Source: Carboxylicivirga marina (GTDB lineage Bacteria; Bacteroidota; Bacteroidia; Bacteroidales; Marinilabiliaceae). From it: 32,620 bases of DNA. The stretch covers positions 1 through 32,620 of the forward strand of contig NZ_JAENRR010000053.1 of the NCBI RefSeq assembly GCF_016612505.1, read 5' to 3'. Under the pieces are notes generated by a model, which saw only the letters and a program-made list of their open reading frames with translations, ran no database searches and was not told where the DNA came from. This document shows, in pieces, positions 1 to 9,400 of this stretch. The translations under genes were made by a program, and so were the position numbers. Position 1 is the first letter of the stretch, and each line of letters begins with the position of its first letter.

Positions 1-429
1 AATGTCTTTAAACAGGGATATTGTTGATGAATCCATGATATACAAACGCTTCAGTTCTTTGTCTTTTAGTCGGCTGTTCGCTAAACTGGATGAATGCTTT
101 TTGTATACCGCCATATAGATATCTTCGAAAACCTTGCTATCCCGGCGCTTATTGGCTTCTGAAAATGTACTGCGTTTAACTATGTAACTTAAACCCAAAT
201 GCGATAATTTATGAGCATTTGCCAACAGACCCAGTACTACCTCTCGTATCGAGTTATATCCCTCTAAGGCTACAAACAACATCACAACCAAATGATTATA
301 AGTGGTAAACTTTTTAACATACCGCTCACTACCGTGTTTTTTCGCTATTTTTCTAATCTCACTCTTGTCAATGAACGTTAACAGCTGATTAAATATAGGC
401 TGTCCGCTAAAATTTGTACTTTTACCCAT
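1..429 (-). CDS. IS4-family transposase with DUF4372 N-terminal domain, partial
   Basis: The first 143 codons of a transposase read leftwards from an ATG at 427-429, and the gene continues past base 1. Residues about 5-78 resemble the DUF4372 domain found at the N-terminus of many Bacteroidota IS4-type transposases. Near the cut edge, residues 132-140 read MDSSTISLF, the usual context of the first Asp (D133) of the DDE catalytic triad. The remaining catalytic residues would lie outside the window, so whether the element is intact cannot be judged. There is no stop or frameshift in the visible part. It is oriented like the neighbouring polysaccharide operon and lies directly downstream of it. 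Confidence 0.88.
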   Translation of the reverse strand, partial: MGKSTNFSGQPIFNQLLTFIDKSEIRKIAKKHGSERYVKKFTTYNHLVVMLFVALEGYNSIREVVLGLLANAHKLSHLGLSYIVKRSTFSEANKRRDSKVFEDIYMAVYKKHSSSLANSRLKDKELKRLYIMDSSTISLFKDI

Positions 430-520
430 GTCTTACTTTTTTGTTGTGGTAAACTAAAAGTAGACATACCGGGTGGTTCTTCAAAATGTACTGCCCGGTG
501 ACTTTTTACCGGACACTAGT
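1..520 (-). mobile_element. IS4-type insertion sequence, 5' part, cut by the window edge
   Basis: The element consists of the transposase start (1-429) plus about 90 bases of upstream sequence. The non-coding end holds an interrupted inverted repeat, ACCGGG near 468-473 and CCCGGT near 493-498, which could fold in the transposase leader, and a further CCGG-containing stretch to about 518. The outer boundary is a guess placed between the last GC-rich stretch and the AT-rich tail that leads into the flippase stop codon at 550. No target duplication can be tested because the other end lies outside the window. Confidence 0.6.
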
Positions 521-549
521 GATTTTTATATTAGTTCAAACTGATAATA

Positions 550-1917
550 TTATTGCCCCCAAATCCCGTTATCTTTTTTCCTGATAATTTTATAATACTG
601 GATAGGGTAAACAAAAACGCCAATTATTAAGCAAGCTACAGTTGCTATTATTACGCCTACAACTCCAAATTCTTTGGCAAGCATAATTGATAATGGTACA
701 TTTACTATGCTAATTATAATTGATATTAAGAGTTGAAGTTTTACCTTACCTACACCATTAATGAAATAAATAAACACATTAGACCAAGCTCTAATTAATA
801 CAAATACGGCCATAAATAGTGATAATTGCCACGATATTTCTACTTTATCGCCCAACCATACTTTGTAAACCCAAGGAGATGCAATAAACATGACGACAAG
901 TCCAGCTGCAACTAATGATACTAATTTTATAAGTCGCTTAATTGATTGGTTAACCCAATTAATCTCACCTTTTGTATAGGCATCAGTAAAAGCTGACCAA
1001 AAAGGCACTAATACAATTGAAAATCCCATGTCTACAATTCCAAAAAATTTCCGTGCAGCGGCATAACCTACAACTTGTTCTGGACCAAGGACTCTTGTTA
1101 TAATAATATTATCAGTTGAAAAAAGAATTAATACGGAAGTTTGAATGATAAAAAATTTCACTCCCAGATTTGCAAGGCCTTTTAATAATTTTCTATCAAC
1201 AAATTTTAATGACGGTCGAATTGATTTATAAGAATTATTGTAATAATACAATGAAAAACCAATTAACAAAACCACTGGCAATGCACCATGGATAGTGACT
1301 ACATATACCAAAGATGATTCTGCATAATTAATCAATAAAATTATAGCAATAAAGAATAAAACACTAGACAGAAAGTCTACCAAATCACTAAAAGCAGGTT
1401 TCTGATCTGCCTCAAAAACAGTGCGTAGTAATCGCAAAATAAACTTAACGCAAAAAAACGTTACAAAGGAGAATAATGATACTTTTAAAATAGAAGGAGA
1501 GATATCTTTAACATTGAAAACGCTATTCCAATCCACCCAAAATATAATTGGAACGATGATTAAATAAATGCCAAGAGAAATTAATGAGATTACAAAGTAC
1601 GTACTACTAACATATTTCTTTGATTCCTCTATATTCTTTTTGGCCAGACTTTCCGCAAGCTTGTTTCTCAATCCATTGCCAAGACCTATATTAAAAAAAC
1701 TTAACCACCCGGTAAATGAACCAATAGTCAACCACACTCCATACCAAGCATTACCTAAATATGACAATGTAAGGGGGAAGCGAACATAACCAATAAGCAA
1801 ACCAATCCCCTTAAAAACAAAGGAAACAGCGACATTTTTTTTCAGAAGTACAAAACGCGAATCACCTTTATTCAGTAATTTGGAGATTGTCTTCTTTAAC
1901 TTGCTTATTATTCTCAT
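550..1917 (-). CDS. wzx: Polysaccharide flippase, Wzx/MATE-like (MOP superfamily)
   Basis: A polytopic inner-membrane protein of about 455 residues with 12-14 hydrophobic segments, fitting the oligosaccharide flippase family that moves undecaprenyl-linked repeat units to the periplasmic face. An early stretch with GNAWYGVW and a glycine-rich FNIGLGNGLRNKLAE segment is typical of Wzx/RfbX-type proteins. The open frame extends to a TTG at 1947, but the ATG at 1917 is a better start: it gives MRIISKLKK followed by a basic cytoplasmic leader before the first membrane helix. Even so, the gene starts inside the preceding polymerase gene (50-base overlap), which suggests translational coupling. It is the last gene of the operon before the IS. 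The sugar specificity cannot be read from the sequence. Confidence 0.85.
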   Translation of the reverse strand: MRIISKLKKTISKLLNKGDSRFVLLKKNVAVSFVFKGIGLLIGYVRFPLTLSYLGNAWYGVWLTIGSFTGWLSFFNIGLGNGLRNKLAESLAKKNIEESKKYVSSTYFVISLISLGIYLIIVPIIFWVDWNSVFNVKDISPSILKVSLFSFVTFFCVKFILRLLRTVFEADQKPAFSDLVDFLSSVLFFIAIILLINYAESSLVYVVTIHGALPVVLLIGFSLYYYNNSYKSIRPSLKFVDRKLLKGLANLGVKFFIIQTSVLILFSTDNIIITRVLGPEQVVGYAAARKFFGIVDMGFSIVLVPFWSAFTDAYTKGEINWVNQSIKRLIKLVSLVAAGLVVMFIASPWVYKVWLGDKVEISWQLSLFMAVFVLIRAWSNVFIYFINGVGKVKLQLLISIIISIVNVPLSIMLAKEFGVVGVIIATVACLIIGVFVYPIQYYKIIRKKDNGIWGQ

Positions 1918-3139
1918 TAATCCATTTATTATAGTAATACCTGTCAAATAGAAAAGCCATCATTAATCCATAACAAAAGATTTCATAATACACCTGGGTA
2001 ACGTTGGCCCATAAGTATATTAGTATACCAGCTAAACTTCCCCAAAAATGAGTTCTAACAGCAGTTCTGTAAAAGCGTCTTGCGATCATCAACCAAAACG
2101 AAAAAGCAATTATACTTCCTACAATTCCATATGAAAACAGATGTGCTAAATAGCCGACGTGAATTTGAGAACTTCGTCCTGCGATAGCAGCAATAACTTC
2201 GTCAGTAAGATGAACTCCAGAACCAAACCAAGGATTTCGATAGAAAAACTTATTAAAAATTTCAATAGCCAATAAACGTGTAGAGGCCGAGTCGGATAAT
2301 ACACGTTCCCTTATATATGCTTCAAGATCAAAATCAGAAAGATAAAGACCTCCGACAAATAAAACCCCCACTAAAACAACACCTCCTGATATAATTAGAA
2401 TAGATTTCACCTTACTTTTTGTGATTTCGATCAAAGGCAATAGAGCCACAAAATATGCTAATTGGGCATATCGATAATTATTTCCAAAAGGAACAATAAA
2501 GGCAAACATTACTAATAAAAGCAGATAGTATTTCTTACGCTTAATTGCATGTGCCGTAACAATTGCAACGATAGGTAAAAATGATATTGTTTCTTGCAGG
2601 TTGTCCAAATAACCAAAAATAGAAACTCGTCGAATTTCAAAACTATTTGTTAATGCTCCCATCATACGGGTATATTCGACAACCTCACTCGGTGTAAGAA
2701 AAAAAGGATCATCAATCAGTTGAATAACCGATACACCGCAAGCAACCGCCACCACCCCAATTAAAATCACACGAACTTGTTGAATCAATGTATCTGGTAT
2801 TTTATAATTATCTATAACATAAATAAAAGCAACAATGTTAAAGTAAGGATTTACAAAGAAATCATGAACAAATCCTTTTCGTTCGAGTGTTCTTTGATTA
2901 AGAATAATATCCCAACCCAAATTATAGAGGTAAACGCCTAATGCAAAAACCAATAATACATCAATAGTAGAGTATTTTACCCCTTTTCGTATCATCAAAA
3001 TAAAAGCCAGAATGGTTACCGTAGCACCATATAGCTTATTAAATCCCATATCAATGGTATGATAACTTACTAAAGCTATCAAAGGAGCAAAAGCCAGCGC
3101 TATAAAATACAGATATAAGTAGCTGGTTATCTTAAACAT
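1868..3139 (-). CDS. O-antigen ligase/polymerase-like membrane protein (Wzy/WaaL type)
   Basis: A 423-residue protein made largely of membrane helices, with one larger hydrophilic stretch around residues 260-330. The motif NPWFGSGV near residue 300 resembles the NPxxGxG motif of the Wzy_C/O-antigen ligase family, which sits beside the large periplasmic loop. Between flippase and co-polymerase genes, the likeliest role is polymerisation of lipid-linked repeat units into a surface polysaccharide. Transfer of finished chains to a lipid (WaaL-like) is the alternative, and sequence alone does not separate the two. The ATG at 3139 overlaps the end of the kinase gene by 8 bases and the 3' end overlaps the flippase, so the genes are tightly coupled. 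Confidence 0.8.
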   Translation of the reverse strand: MFKITSYLYLYFIALAFAPLIALVSYHTIDMGFNKLYGATVTILAFILMIRKGVKYSTIDVLLVFALGVYLYNLGWDIILNQRTLERKGFVHDFFVNPYFNIVAFIYVIDNYKIPDTLIQQVRVILIGVVAVACGVSVIQLIDDPFFLTPSEVVEYTRMMGALTNSFEIRRVSIFGYLDNLQETISFLPIVAIVTAHAIKRKKYYLLLLVMFAFIVPFGNNYRYAQLAYFVALLPLIEITKSKVKSILIISGGVVLVGVLFVGGLYLSDFDLEAYIRERVLSDSASTRLLAIEIFNKFFYRNPWFGSGVHLTDEVIAAIAGRSSQIHVGYLAHLFSYGIVGSIIAFSFWLMIARRFYRTAVRTHFWGSLAGILIYLWANVTQVYYEIFCYGLMMAFLFDRYYYNKWINENNKQVKEDNLQITE

Positions 3140-5498
3140 GTTTCTTTTGGTTCTGCTTTAAATAATACGATGAATAATTGTAATATCTATTTCTGGATGC
3201 CTTCACTCCATTAAGCAAAACCGTAACTTTTTTTCCTAAAGAATCTTCTAATTCTTTTAACACTTCAGTGAACTCTTTCTTTAAGGTATAATTAACTCTC
3301 AAAACAACCAAAACCAAATCAGCCATACACCCTAACGATAAACTCTCTGCTGTTACTGATGTTGGTGCTGTATCAGCAATGATATAATCATATTTCTTGC
3401 GTAACTCATACAGCATATCTCTGCATTCTTCCGATTCTACCAGTTCAGAGGGATTAGGAGGCAAAGGACCGGTCGAAATATAGTCAACATTACTTCCATG
3501 TTTTTTTTCAATAACATCATCCAAGGCTACCTGAGAAGATAAATACTCTGATATTCCATGCTCTCTATTTCCAAAATAGTTTTGACTTAAATCTCCTTTT
3601 CGCAAATCAAAATCTAGTATTACCACCTTTTTTCCTATTGCTCCGAGTGCATGACCTAAGTTGTAAGAACAAAATGTTTTTCCTTCTCCTGGCATAGTAG
3701 ACGTAAATAATATAATTCGTCCCTTTTTCTCATGTTGCCAAGTCCAAAAACCAAGATTTGTGCGCAGTTTTCTGAATGCCTCTGCAGCAATAGGTCGATT
3801 ATTATCTTCTTCGAACAACCTTTTTTCACCATTAGAACTTAAATAAATCTGTCCAAGAACAGGTGATTCAAACCCAAGTCGATAGTCGTCAATATCAGCG
3901 ATTTTTTCAAAAAATGCTTCATGAATTAGCATGTAAACCGTTGGTATTAGAAGACCAAGAAAAATCATTAAAACAATATTTCTAGCTTCTTTCGGAGCTT
4001 TCATCCCCTCATATGCTGGATAGTCAATAATCTCGTAATCAGGCAAATTAGATGCCTTTGCGATTTGTGCTTCTGAACGCTTCTGAATAAGAAATGTATA
4101 GATCTCATCATTCAACCTAAAGTTTCGTTCAAAACTAATAAGGTTACGCTGTGTCTCTGGCAAACTGTTAAGTTCAGAATTTAGAGTTCTTAATTTTTGC
4201 TCAACTTGTTGAAGTGCTAATCGCGATGCATCCAATTCATATTGTAAATTTACTAAAATGGTATTCTTCAGGTTATTAATCTGAAAATTCAATTCTCGCA
4301 ATTGAGGGCTTTTTGCCTGACGGTTTTCCAACAAATGATTTACTCGTCCAATTAAATTAATATACTCATTCAAAAGATCATTTAGCACTTGATTATTAAG
4401 ATCGCTGATAACTGTAACAGAATGCGCTGTAAAATCTTCATCATTTTGGAAATTCTCATTTAAAAACTCAAGGTTATTTATATGCGCCTCCATTTGATCT
4501 TTTTCAACATTGATCAATTGTAAATTCTCATAGATTTGCCCCGCTTTAAGGTTCACATCAACAACCTGTCTGCGCGTTTTAAAGTCTTGTAATGATTGTT
4601 CTGCTAGGCTCAGAGAATCAAAAACATCTGCAAGTTGTTCATCGATAAAATCGATTGTAGAAAAGGCAATATGATTTTTTCGTTGCAAGTCATGTTCAAT
4701 GATAGTCTCAACATATTTATCTAAAAAATCTTTTCCTTGCTGATAATTATTTGCTACCAAACTAATATTGATAGCTGTAGCATCAACCTGTGTAGCTTCA
4801 ATTAATAAGTTATCCTTATAATCATTAATTAATTGCCTGTTACTACGTGCAACAAAATAAAAGTTTTCACCTGTGATTTTATCAACATTAACGCCATCTT
4901 TTAAAAGAATCGTAAAATTAAAATTCTCATTTTCAACAGGATCACCAAAGCGATAAGTGTGCTTGTATTCCCAATCTAAAACTTCCTGTTCATTTCTGCC
5001 TGATATAAAGTTATGAAGAGGTGCCTCATCAACTTCGACTGTAAGTGTATACAAATCTTTTGACAAAATTTCTATATGCATCTGAACTCCTGTCAACTGT
5101 AGATAGTTACGATCCAAAATAACCAGGAAAGGTGAAGAAGTGTAAATGTTTTGATCGTATAATAATTTCTTTTGGTAATAAAACACACTAAAGTTAAGTT
5201 TGTTAAGTACCTTTTCCAATAAAGGTCTTGCATTTAGTGATATTAAACTATTCTGAAAAGTATTCCTTCCACTAAACAACTCTGAACCAGGCATAAAACT
5301 AGCTGGATTAACGCTATGTCGGCCATCTTCATGCACAATAACATTTGATATAATATTAACCAGAGGCTCAGAAAACTTATTGTAAACAACTCCAATACAA
5401 ATGGCAATAATTACAGATACCATGTAGAGTTTCCAGTATTTAGTAAGTTTACTTACAATGCCCTTTAAATCATTTATTTGTTCTGTATCTGTGCTCAT
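3132..5498 (-). CDS. wzc: Polysaccharide co-polymerase/tyrosine autokinase (Wzc-type, BY-kinase)
   Basis: A 788-residue inner-membrane protein that controls chain length and export of the polysaccharide. A first membrane helix lies at about 22-41 and a second at about 506-527, flanking a periplasmic Wzz-type domain with long coiled-coil helices at about 280-475. The cytoplasmic part is a bacterial tyrosine kinase: Walker A at 600-608 (STMPGEGKT), Walker A' at 625-635 (VVILDFDLRKG) and Walker B at 705-712 (YIIADTAP). The C-terminus carries a tyrosine cluster (Y772, Y773, Y775, Y778, Y779), the usual autophosphorylation tail. Kinase and co-polymerase are fused in one chain, as is common in Bacteroidota. 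Its start lies one base after the stop of the upstream export gene, indicating one operon. Confidence 0.93.
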   Translation of the reverse strand: MSTDTEQINDLKGIVSKLTKYWKLYMVSVIIAICIGVVYNKFSEPLVNIISNVIVHEDGRHSVNPASFMPGSELFSGRNTFQNSLISLNARPLLEKVLNKLNFSVFYYQKKLLYDQNIYTSSPFLVILDRNYLQLTGVQMHIEILSKDLYTLTVEVDEAPLHNFISGRNEQEVLDWEYKHTYRFGDPVENENFNFTILLKDGVNVDKITGENFYFVARSNRQLINDYKDNLLIEATQVDATAINISLVANNYQQGKDFLDKYVETIIEHDLQRKNHIAFSTIDFIDEQLADVFDSLSLAEQSLQDFKTRRQVVDVNLKAGQIYENLQLINVEKDQMEAHINNLEFLNENFQNDEDFTAHSVTVISDLNNQVLNDLLNEYINLIGRVNHLLENRQAKSPQLRELNFQINNLKNTILVNLQYELDASRLALQQVEQKLRTLNSELNSLPETQRNLISFERNFRLNDEIYTFLIQKRSEAQIAKASNLPDYEIIDYPAYEGMKAPKEARNIVLMIFLGLLIPTVYMLIHEAFFEKIADIDDYRLGFESPVLGQIYLSSNGEKRLFEEDNNRPIAAEAFRKLRTNLGFWTWQHEKKGRIILFTSTMPGEGKTFCSYNLGHALGAIGKKVVILDFDLRKGDLSQNYFGNREHGISEYLSSQVALDDVIEKKHGSNVDYISTGPLPPNPSELVESEECRDMLYELRKKYDYIIADTAPTSVTAESLSLGCMADLVLVVLRVNYTLKKEFTEVLKELEDSLGKKVTVLLNGVKASRNRYYNYSSYYLKQNQKKHV

Positions 5499-5499
5499 A

Positions 5500-6267
5500 T
5501 TAATTCTTTACATATTCCATTACCAAAATTAAAGTTGTTATCGAAGACATTAGCAAAGCATATGGGAAAGAGTCAAAGCCCCATCTTCTCTTTTTTAGTG
5601 GTTTAATATATACTATATCATTTGACCTCAAATAATAGTATGGCGAGTCAAATATTTTCTCAGTGGTCAAATCTACGACTGCTTTTGTTGTATTGTTTTC
5701 GTCTTCTCTAACTATAACGACCTCTGTTCTATTACCAAATTCTTGTATATCACCAGCCATTCCCAGTGCCTGAAATATGTTTATATGATCACTTGAATAA
5801 TAATACCGACCTGGTCGACTTACATATCCAACAAGCGTAATACTCTTATTGACAAAATTGATTTTAACCGAAGGCTGATATAAATAGTCCTCCAACTGTT
5901 TTTCCATATAATCAGCAGCTTCTTCTATACTTTTTCCAGAAAGCTTCACTTTACCTACAACCGGTAAATTAACATTTCCATACTCATCCACCCTATATGA
6001 AATGATTGACAATCCTTCGGGAGTTGTTGTATTATATATGCCACCTCGTTGTTGCTGCTGCAAAAAGTTAGTGCCTTCCCTATCTGTACTTATAACTTCA
6101 ATATACACCTCATCAAAAGGCTGAATAATTTGTCTATTTTTGGCTATATTATATTCTGTATCAATGTATTTATCTTCAATGTCATCTTGAAAATAAATCA
6201 CTTCCTTTTGAGGAACGCAAGCCACGAAACTTATAATGAACAGAACAAAGGGATAGATTTGACGCAT
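5500..6267 (-). CDS. wza: Outer-membrane polysaccharide export lipoprotein (Wza-type, SLBB)
   Basis: A 255-residue lipoprotein, with signal sequence 1-16 and lipobox FVAC giving lipidated Cys17. Residues about 45-125 form the polysaccharide export (Poly_export) domain and about 145-228 an SLBB domain, containing the typical VGYVSRPGRYYY turn and a NDIVYIKP ending. A hydrophobic C-terminal helix (about 235-252) ends the protein; this anchor is common in Bacteroidota Wza homologues. It would form the outer-membrane channel that works with the Wzc-type kinase encoded just downstream. It is the first gene of the cluster: upstream lies an intergenic region with the terminator of the preceding gene and no exact promoter match that I could find. 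Confidence 0.9.
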   Translation of the reverse strand: MRQIYPFVLFIISFVACVPQKEVIYFQDDIEDKYIDTEYNIAKNRQIIQPFDEVYIEVISTDREGTNFLQQQQRGGIYNTTTPEGLSIISYRVDEYGNVNLPVVGKVKLSGKSIEEAADYMEKQLEDYLYQPSVKINFVNKSITLVGYVSRPGRYYYSSDHINIFQALGMAGDIQEFGNRTEVVIVREDENNTTKAVVDLTTEKIFDSPYYYLRSNDIVYIKPLKKRRWGFDSFPYALLMSSITTLILVMEYVKN

Positions 6268-6395
6268 ATAAATCTTTATTAATTACGCTTTTTACTAATT
6301 TATAAACATTTCGTGTGAATGAGCCTTTTATTTTACTAACCCTAGATAATTCTTCACTAACATGTCATATGCTTACATAAGATTACAATAATCGG

Positions 6396-6430
6396 CTTAC
6401 AAAAACAACGGGAGTATTATACTCCCGTTG
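6396..6430 (-). terminator. Rho-independent terminator of the T9SS repeat-protein gene
   Basis: An 11-bp perfect stem (arms 6406-6416 and 6420-6430) with a 3-base loop is followed, in the minus direction, by a run of five U residues. It begins 23 bases past the stop codon at 6454 and separates this gene from the polysaccharide operon. Confidence 0.88.
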
Positions 6431-6453
6431 ATTCTAGGTCGTTATTTTAGTGT

Positions 6454-9400
6454 TTAATGTTTAATCATAAGCTTTTGAACACCTTTTACTCCTGTCTTTG
6501 AGGTGTAGCTAATAAAGTAAACGCCGTTGGAAAGGTCACTCACAGCTATTCGCTTAGCCAAACCGCCATCAACAATTGATTTTACCAGATTACCTGTTGC
6601 ATCAAAAATGCGAATCTCAGTCAACTCACCATCACTCATTATTTCACTATCAGCTGGATTTGGATAGAATAGAATACGTTGTCCTTCATTTGTTTTAAAA
6701 CTTGTAGATAATGAAAATTGAACATCCATATTTACACTACCCGTCAGATTCTGCACTTTGTAAGAAAAAGTGTCATCATTATTATCAACCATAGCAGCCA
6801 AATCATCAACACCATCAATTGTTATACTCGCTACTGCATAACCAGCAGCGGGCGTGATTAATACGTCAAGTTCTTCTCCCTCCAATACATCATGAGTACC
6901 TGTTGGACTAACAGTTCCTCCAGCTCCATAGGTAATAGTCACCACATCGAATTTGGTAAAGACTACTTCAAGCTCAACATCTGTTGTTAAGCCATTGACG
7001 CTATAAGAATATGTATCATTACCAATATCAGTTACATCACCCATAACATCAACAGCATCGAGGGTTAAACCAGTAAATTTAAAACCAACATCAGGCGTTA
7101 TCAATACGGTAAGTTCTTCACCTTCTAAAATATCATGAGCACCTGTTGGTGAAACACTTCCACCAGCTCCAGAGGTAATAGTCACCACTTCGAATTTGGT
7201 AAAGACTACTTCAAGCTCAACACCCGTTGTTAAGCCATTGACGCTATAAGAATATGTATCATTACCATTATCAGTTACATCACCCATAACATCAACAGCA
7301 TCGAGGGTTATACCAGTAAATTTACAACCTGCATCTGGGGTTATCAATACGGCAAGTTCTTCTCCCTCTAAAATATCATGAGCACCTGTTGGTGAAACAC
7401 TTCCACCAGCTCCAGAGGTAATATTCACCACTTCGAATTTGGTAAAGACTACTTCAAGCTCAACACCCGTTGTTAAGCCATTGACGGCATAATAATAAGT
7501 ATCATTACCATTATCAGTTACATCTCCCATAACATCAATAGCATCGAGGGTTATACCAGTAAATTTATAACCTGCATCTGGGGTTATCAACACAGCAAGC
7601 TCTTCTCCCTCTAAAATATCATGAGCACCTGTTGGTGAAACACTTCCACCAGCTCCAGAGGTAATATTCACCACTTCGAATTTGGTAAAAACTACATCAA
7701 GATCAATATCTGCTGTTAAGCCAATAACATTATAGGAATATGTATCATTACCATTATTGGTTACATCCCCCATAACATCAATCCCTCCTAGTGTTATAGC
7801 TGTAAACTTATACCCTAGCTCAGGCTCTATTTCAATTGGTAGATCATCATTTTCAAACACTTCATTTACACCAACATTGCTAACAGTACCTCCAGTTGTA
7901 GAACTAACTGTTACACTATGATACAATTCAAATGTAGCGCTGTAAGTCATATCTTCAGTTACATCCGAAATAGTATAAGTATAAGTACCATCGCCATTAT
8001 TGGTTACATTATTATATAATTCGACTAAATCTCTTAAAAATGATCTTAACTTATATCCCTCTAGTCTCGACATCTCCAATTCTAATATGTTACCTTCCAT
8101 AATTTCAACAGAACCACTATAATTAGCAGAACCTCCATCTGAAAGATTTATCGTAATGGTATGTATTAATGCAAAATCAACAGTAATTGTATGATCATTA
8201 TCAATATCTAATAATTCAAATGAATATGTGCCATTTCCATTATCTACTACATTATCAATTTGCTCAACATCATCTACTAAAACACTTCTAAGTCCATAAC
8301 CATTTGAAGGATCTAATGTCATGCTAAAATCAAGCCCCTCATAAACAGTTGTTATACCCTCAGGTGAAACATCCCCACCTACATCACCTGAAACATCTAT
8401 TTCATAGGCTGTTAATGAAATAAACTCAATAACAATATCTAAATTGTTCTGAACATCATTATCTGTAAATGAATATACTCCTGCATCTTCCACTAAATCA
8501 GCTAATCTATCTTCTCCATTTACTGTAAAAGTATAAATCTGATGGTTAATATCTGGTGTCAGATCTAAATTGATTGCACCCCCCGGTTCAATATCAATAG
8601 GTCCGACTTCTGATACTGAACCATTACCTGTTGATGAAATTGTAGTTCTATAATAAGGTAGCTCATAAGCTCCAATATCAATTCTGTCCTGAATAACACG
8701 ATCGTTATTAGCGAGATCATTGTCGCCCAATTCCAGACTTGAAATGTCAGTAGTTCCCATATCTGTTAAAGCACTACCAATTGTATGTTGCCAGTTAGCT
8801 TCCTGGTTTTCATTTCTTTCTGAGGAAGAATCTCCTCGCCCCTTAACAATTGAGGGCGAAATAAAATTAGGTCCTCCAACTTCAGCATTTGTAAGATTAA
8901 GACTTACCAAATCTGTACCAACTGTTAAATCTTCTAAATTACCTATTGCACTATTCGTATAAATACCTCCCCCAGAAAGGTGTACTTCATCAGTGGGACT
9001 GCCGTCACAATGGTTGCCCCATATAACCATATTAGTGAAAAATGCCCCTGTCTCCGAATAAATACCTCCTGCAACACTTTGAGAAAGGTTATTTACCACA
9101 TGACAATTAATCCAGATACCTGCTGCATCTGCAAATATACCACCGCCATCCACCCAGGCAGTATTATTGGCAATCAAACAGTTTTTGTAAATACCACCAT
9201 TTGTATTTTCACCTCCATCATCATCAAAAAAACTATAAATTGCACCTCCTTTTGTATTACATTGATTATTAATCATTATACAATCAACTATTTCACCTGA
9301 TGAGCTCCCAATTGCACCTCCAGCATCTAAGCTTCGATTATTATTAAAGAAACAATTTTCCAATCTTGAACCATCTAGATGAATATATATACCACCCCCA

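Noticed and set aside
6268-6395. Promoter or anti-termination leader of the polysaccharide operon
   Set aside because: No TAnnTTTG element or recognisable leader motif was found on the minus strand; a TTTG next to the terminator has only a poor -7 partner.
6715-7686. Direct repeats that might be a CRISPR array
   Set aside because: The 243-base units are contiguous, in frame and encode a clear protein repeat; there are no short repeats with unique spacers and no cas genes.
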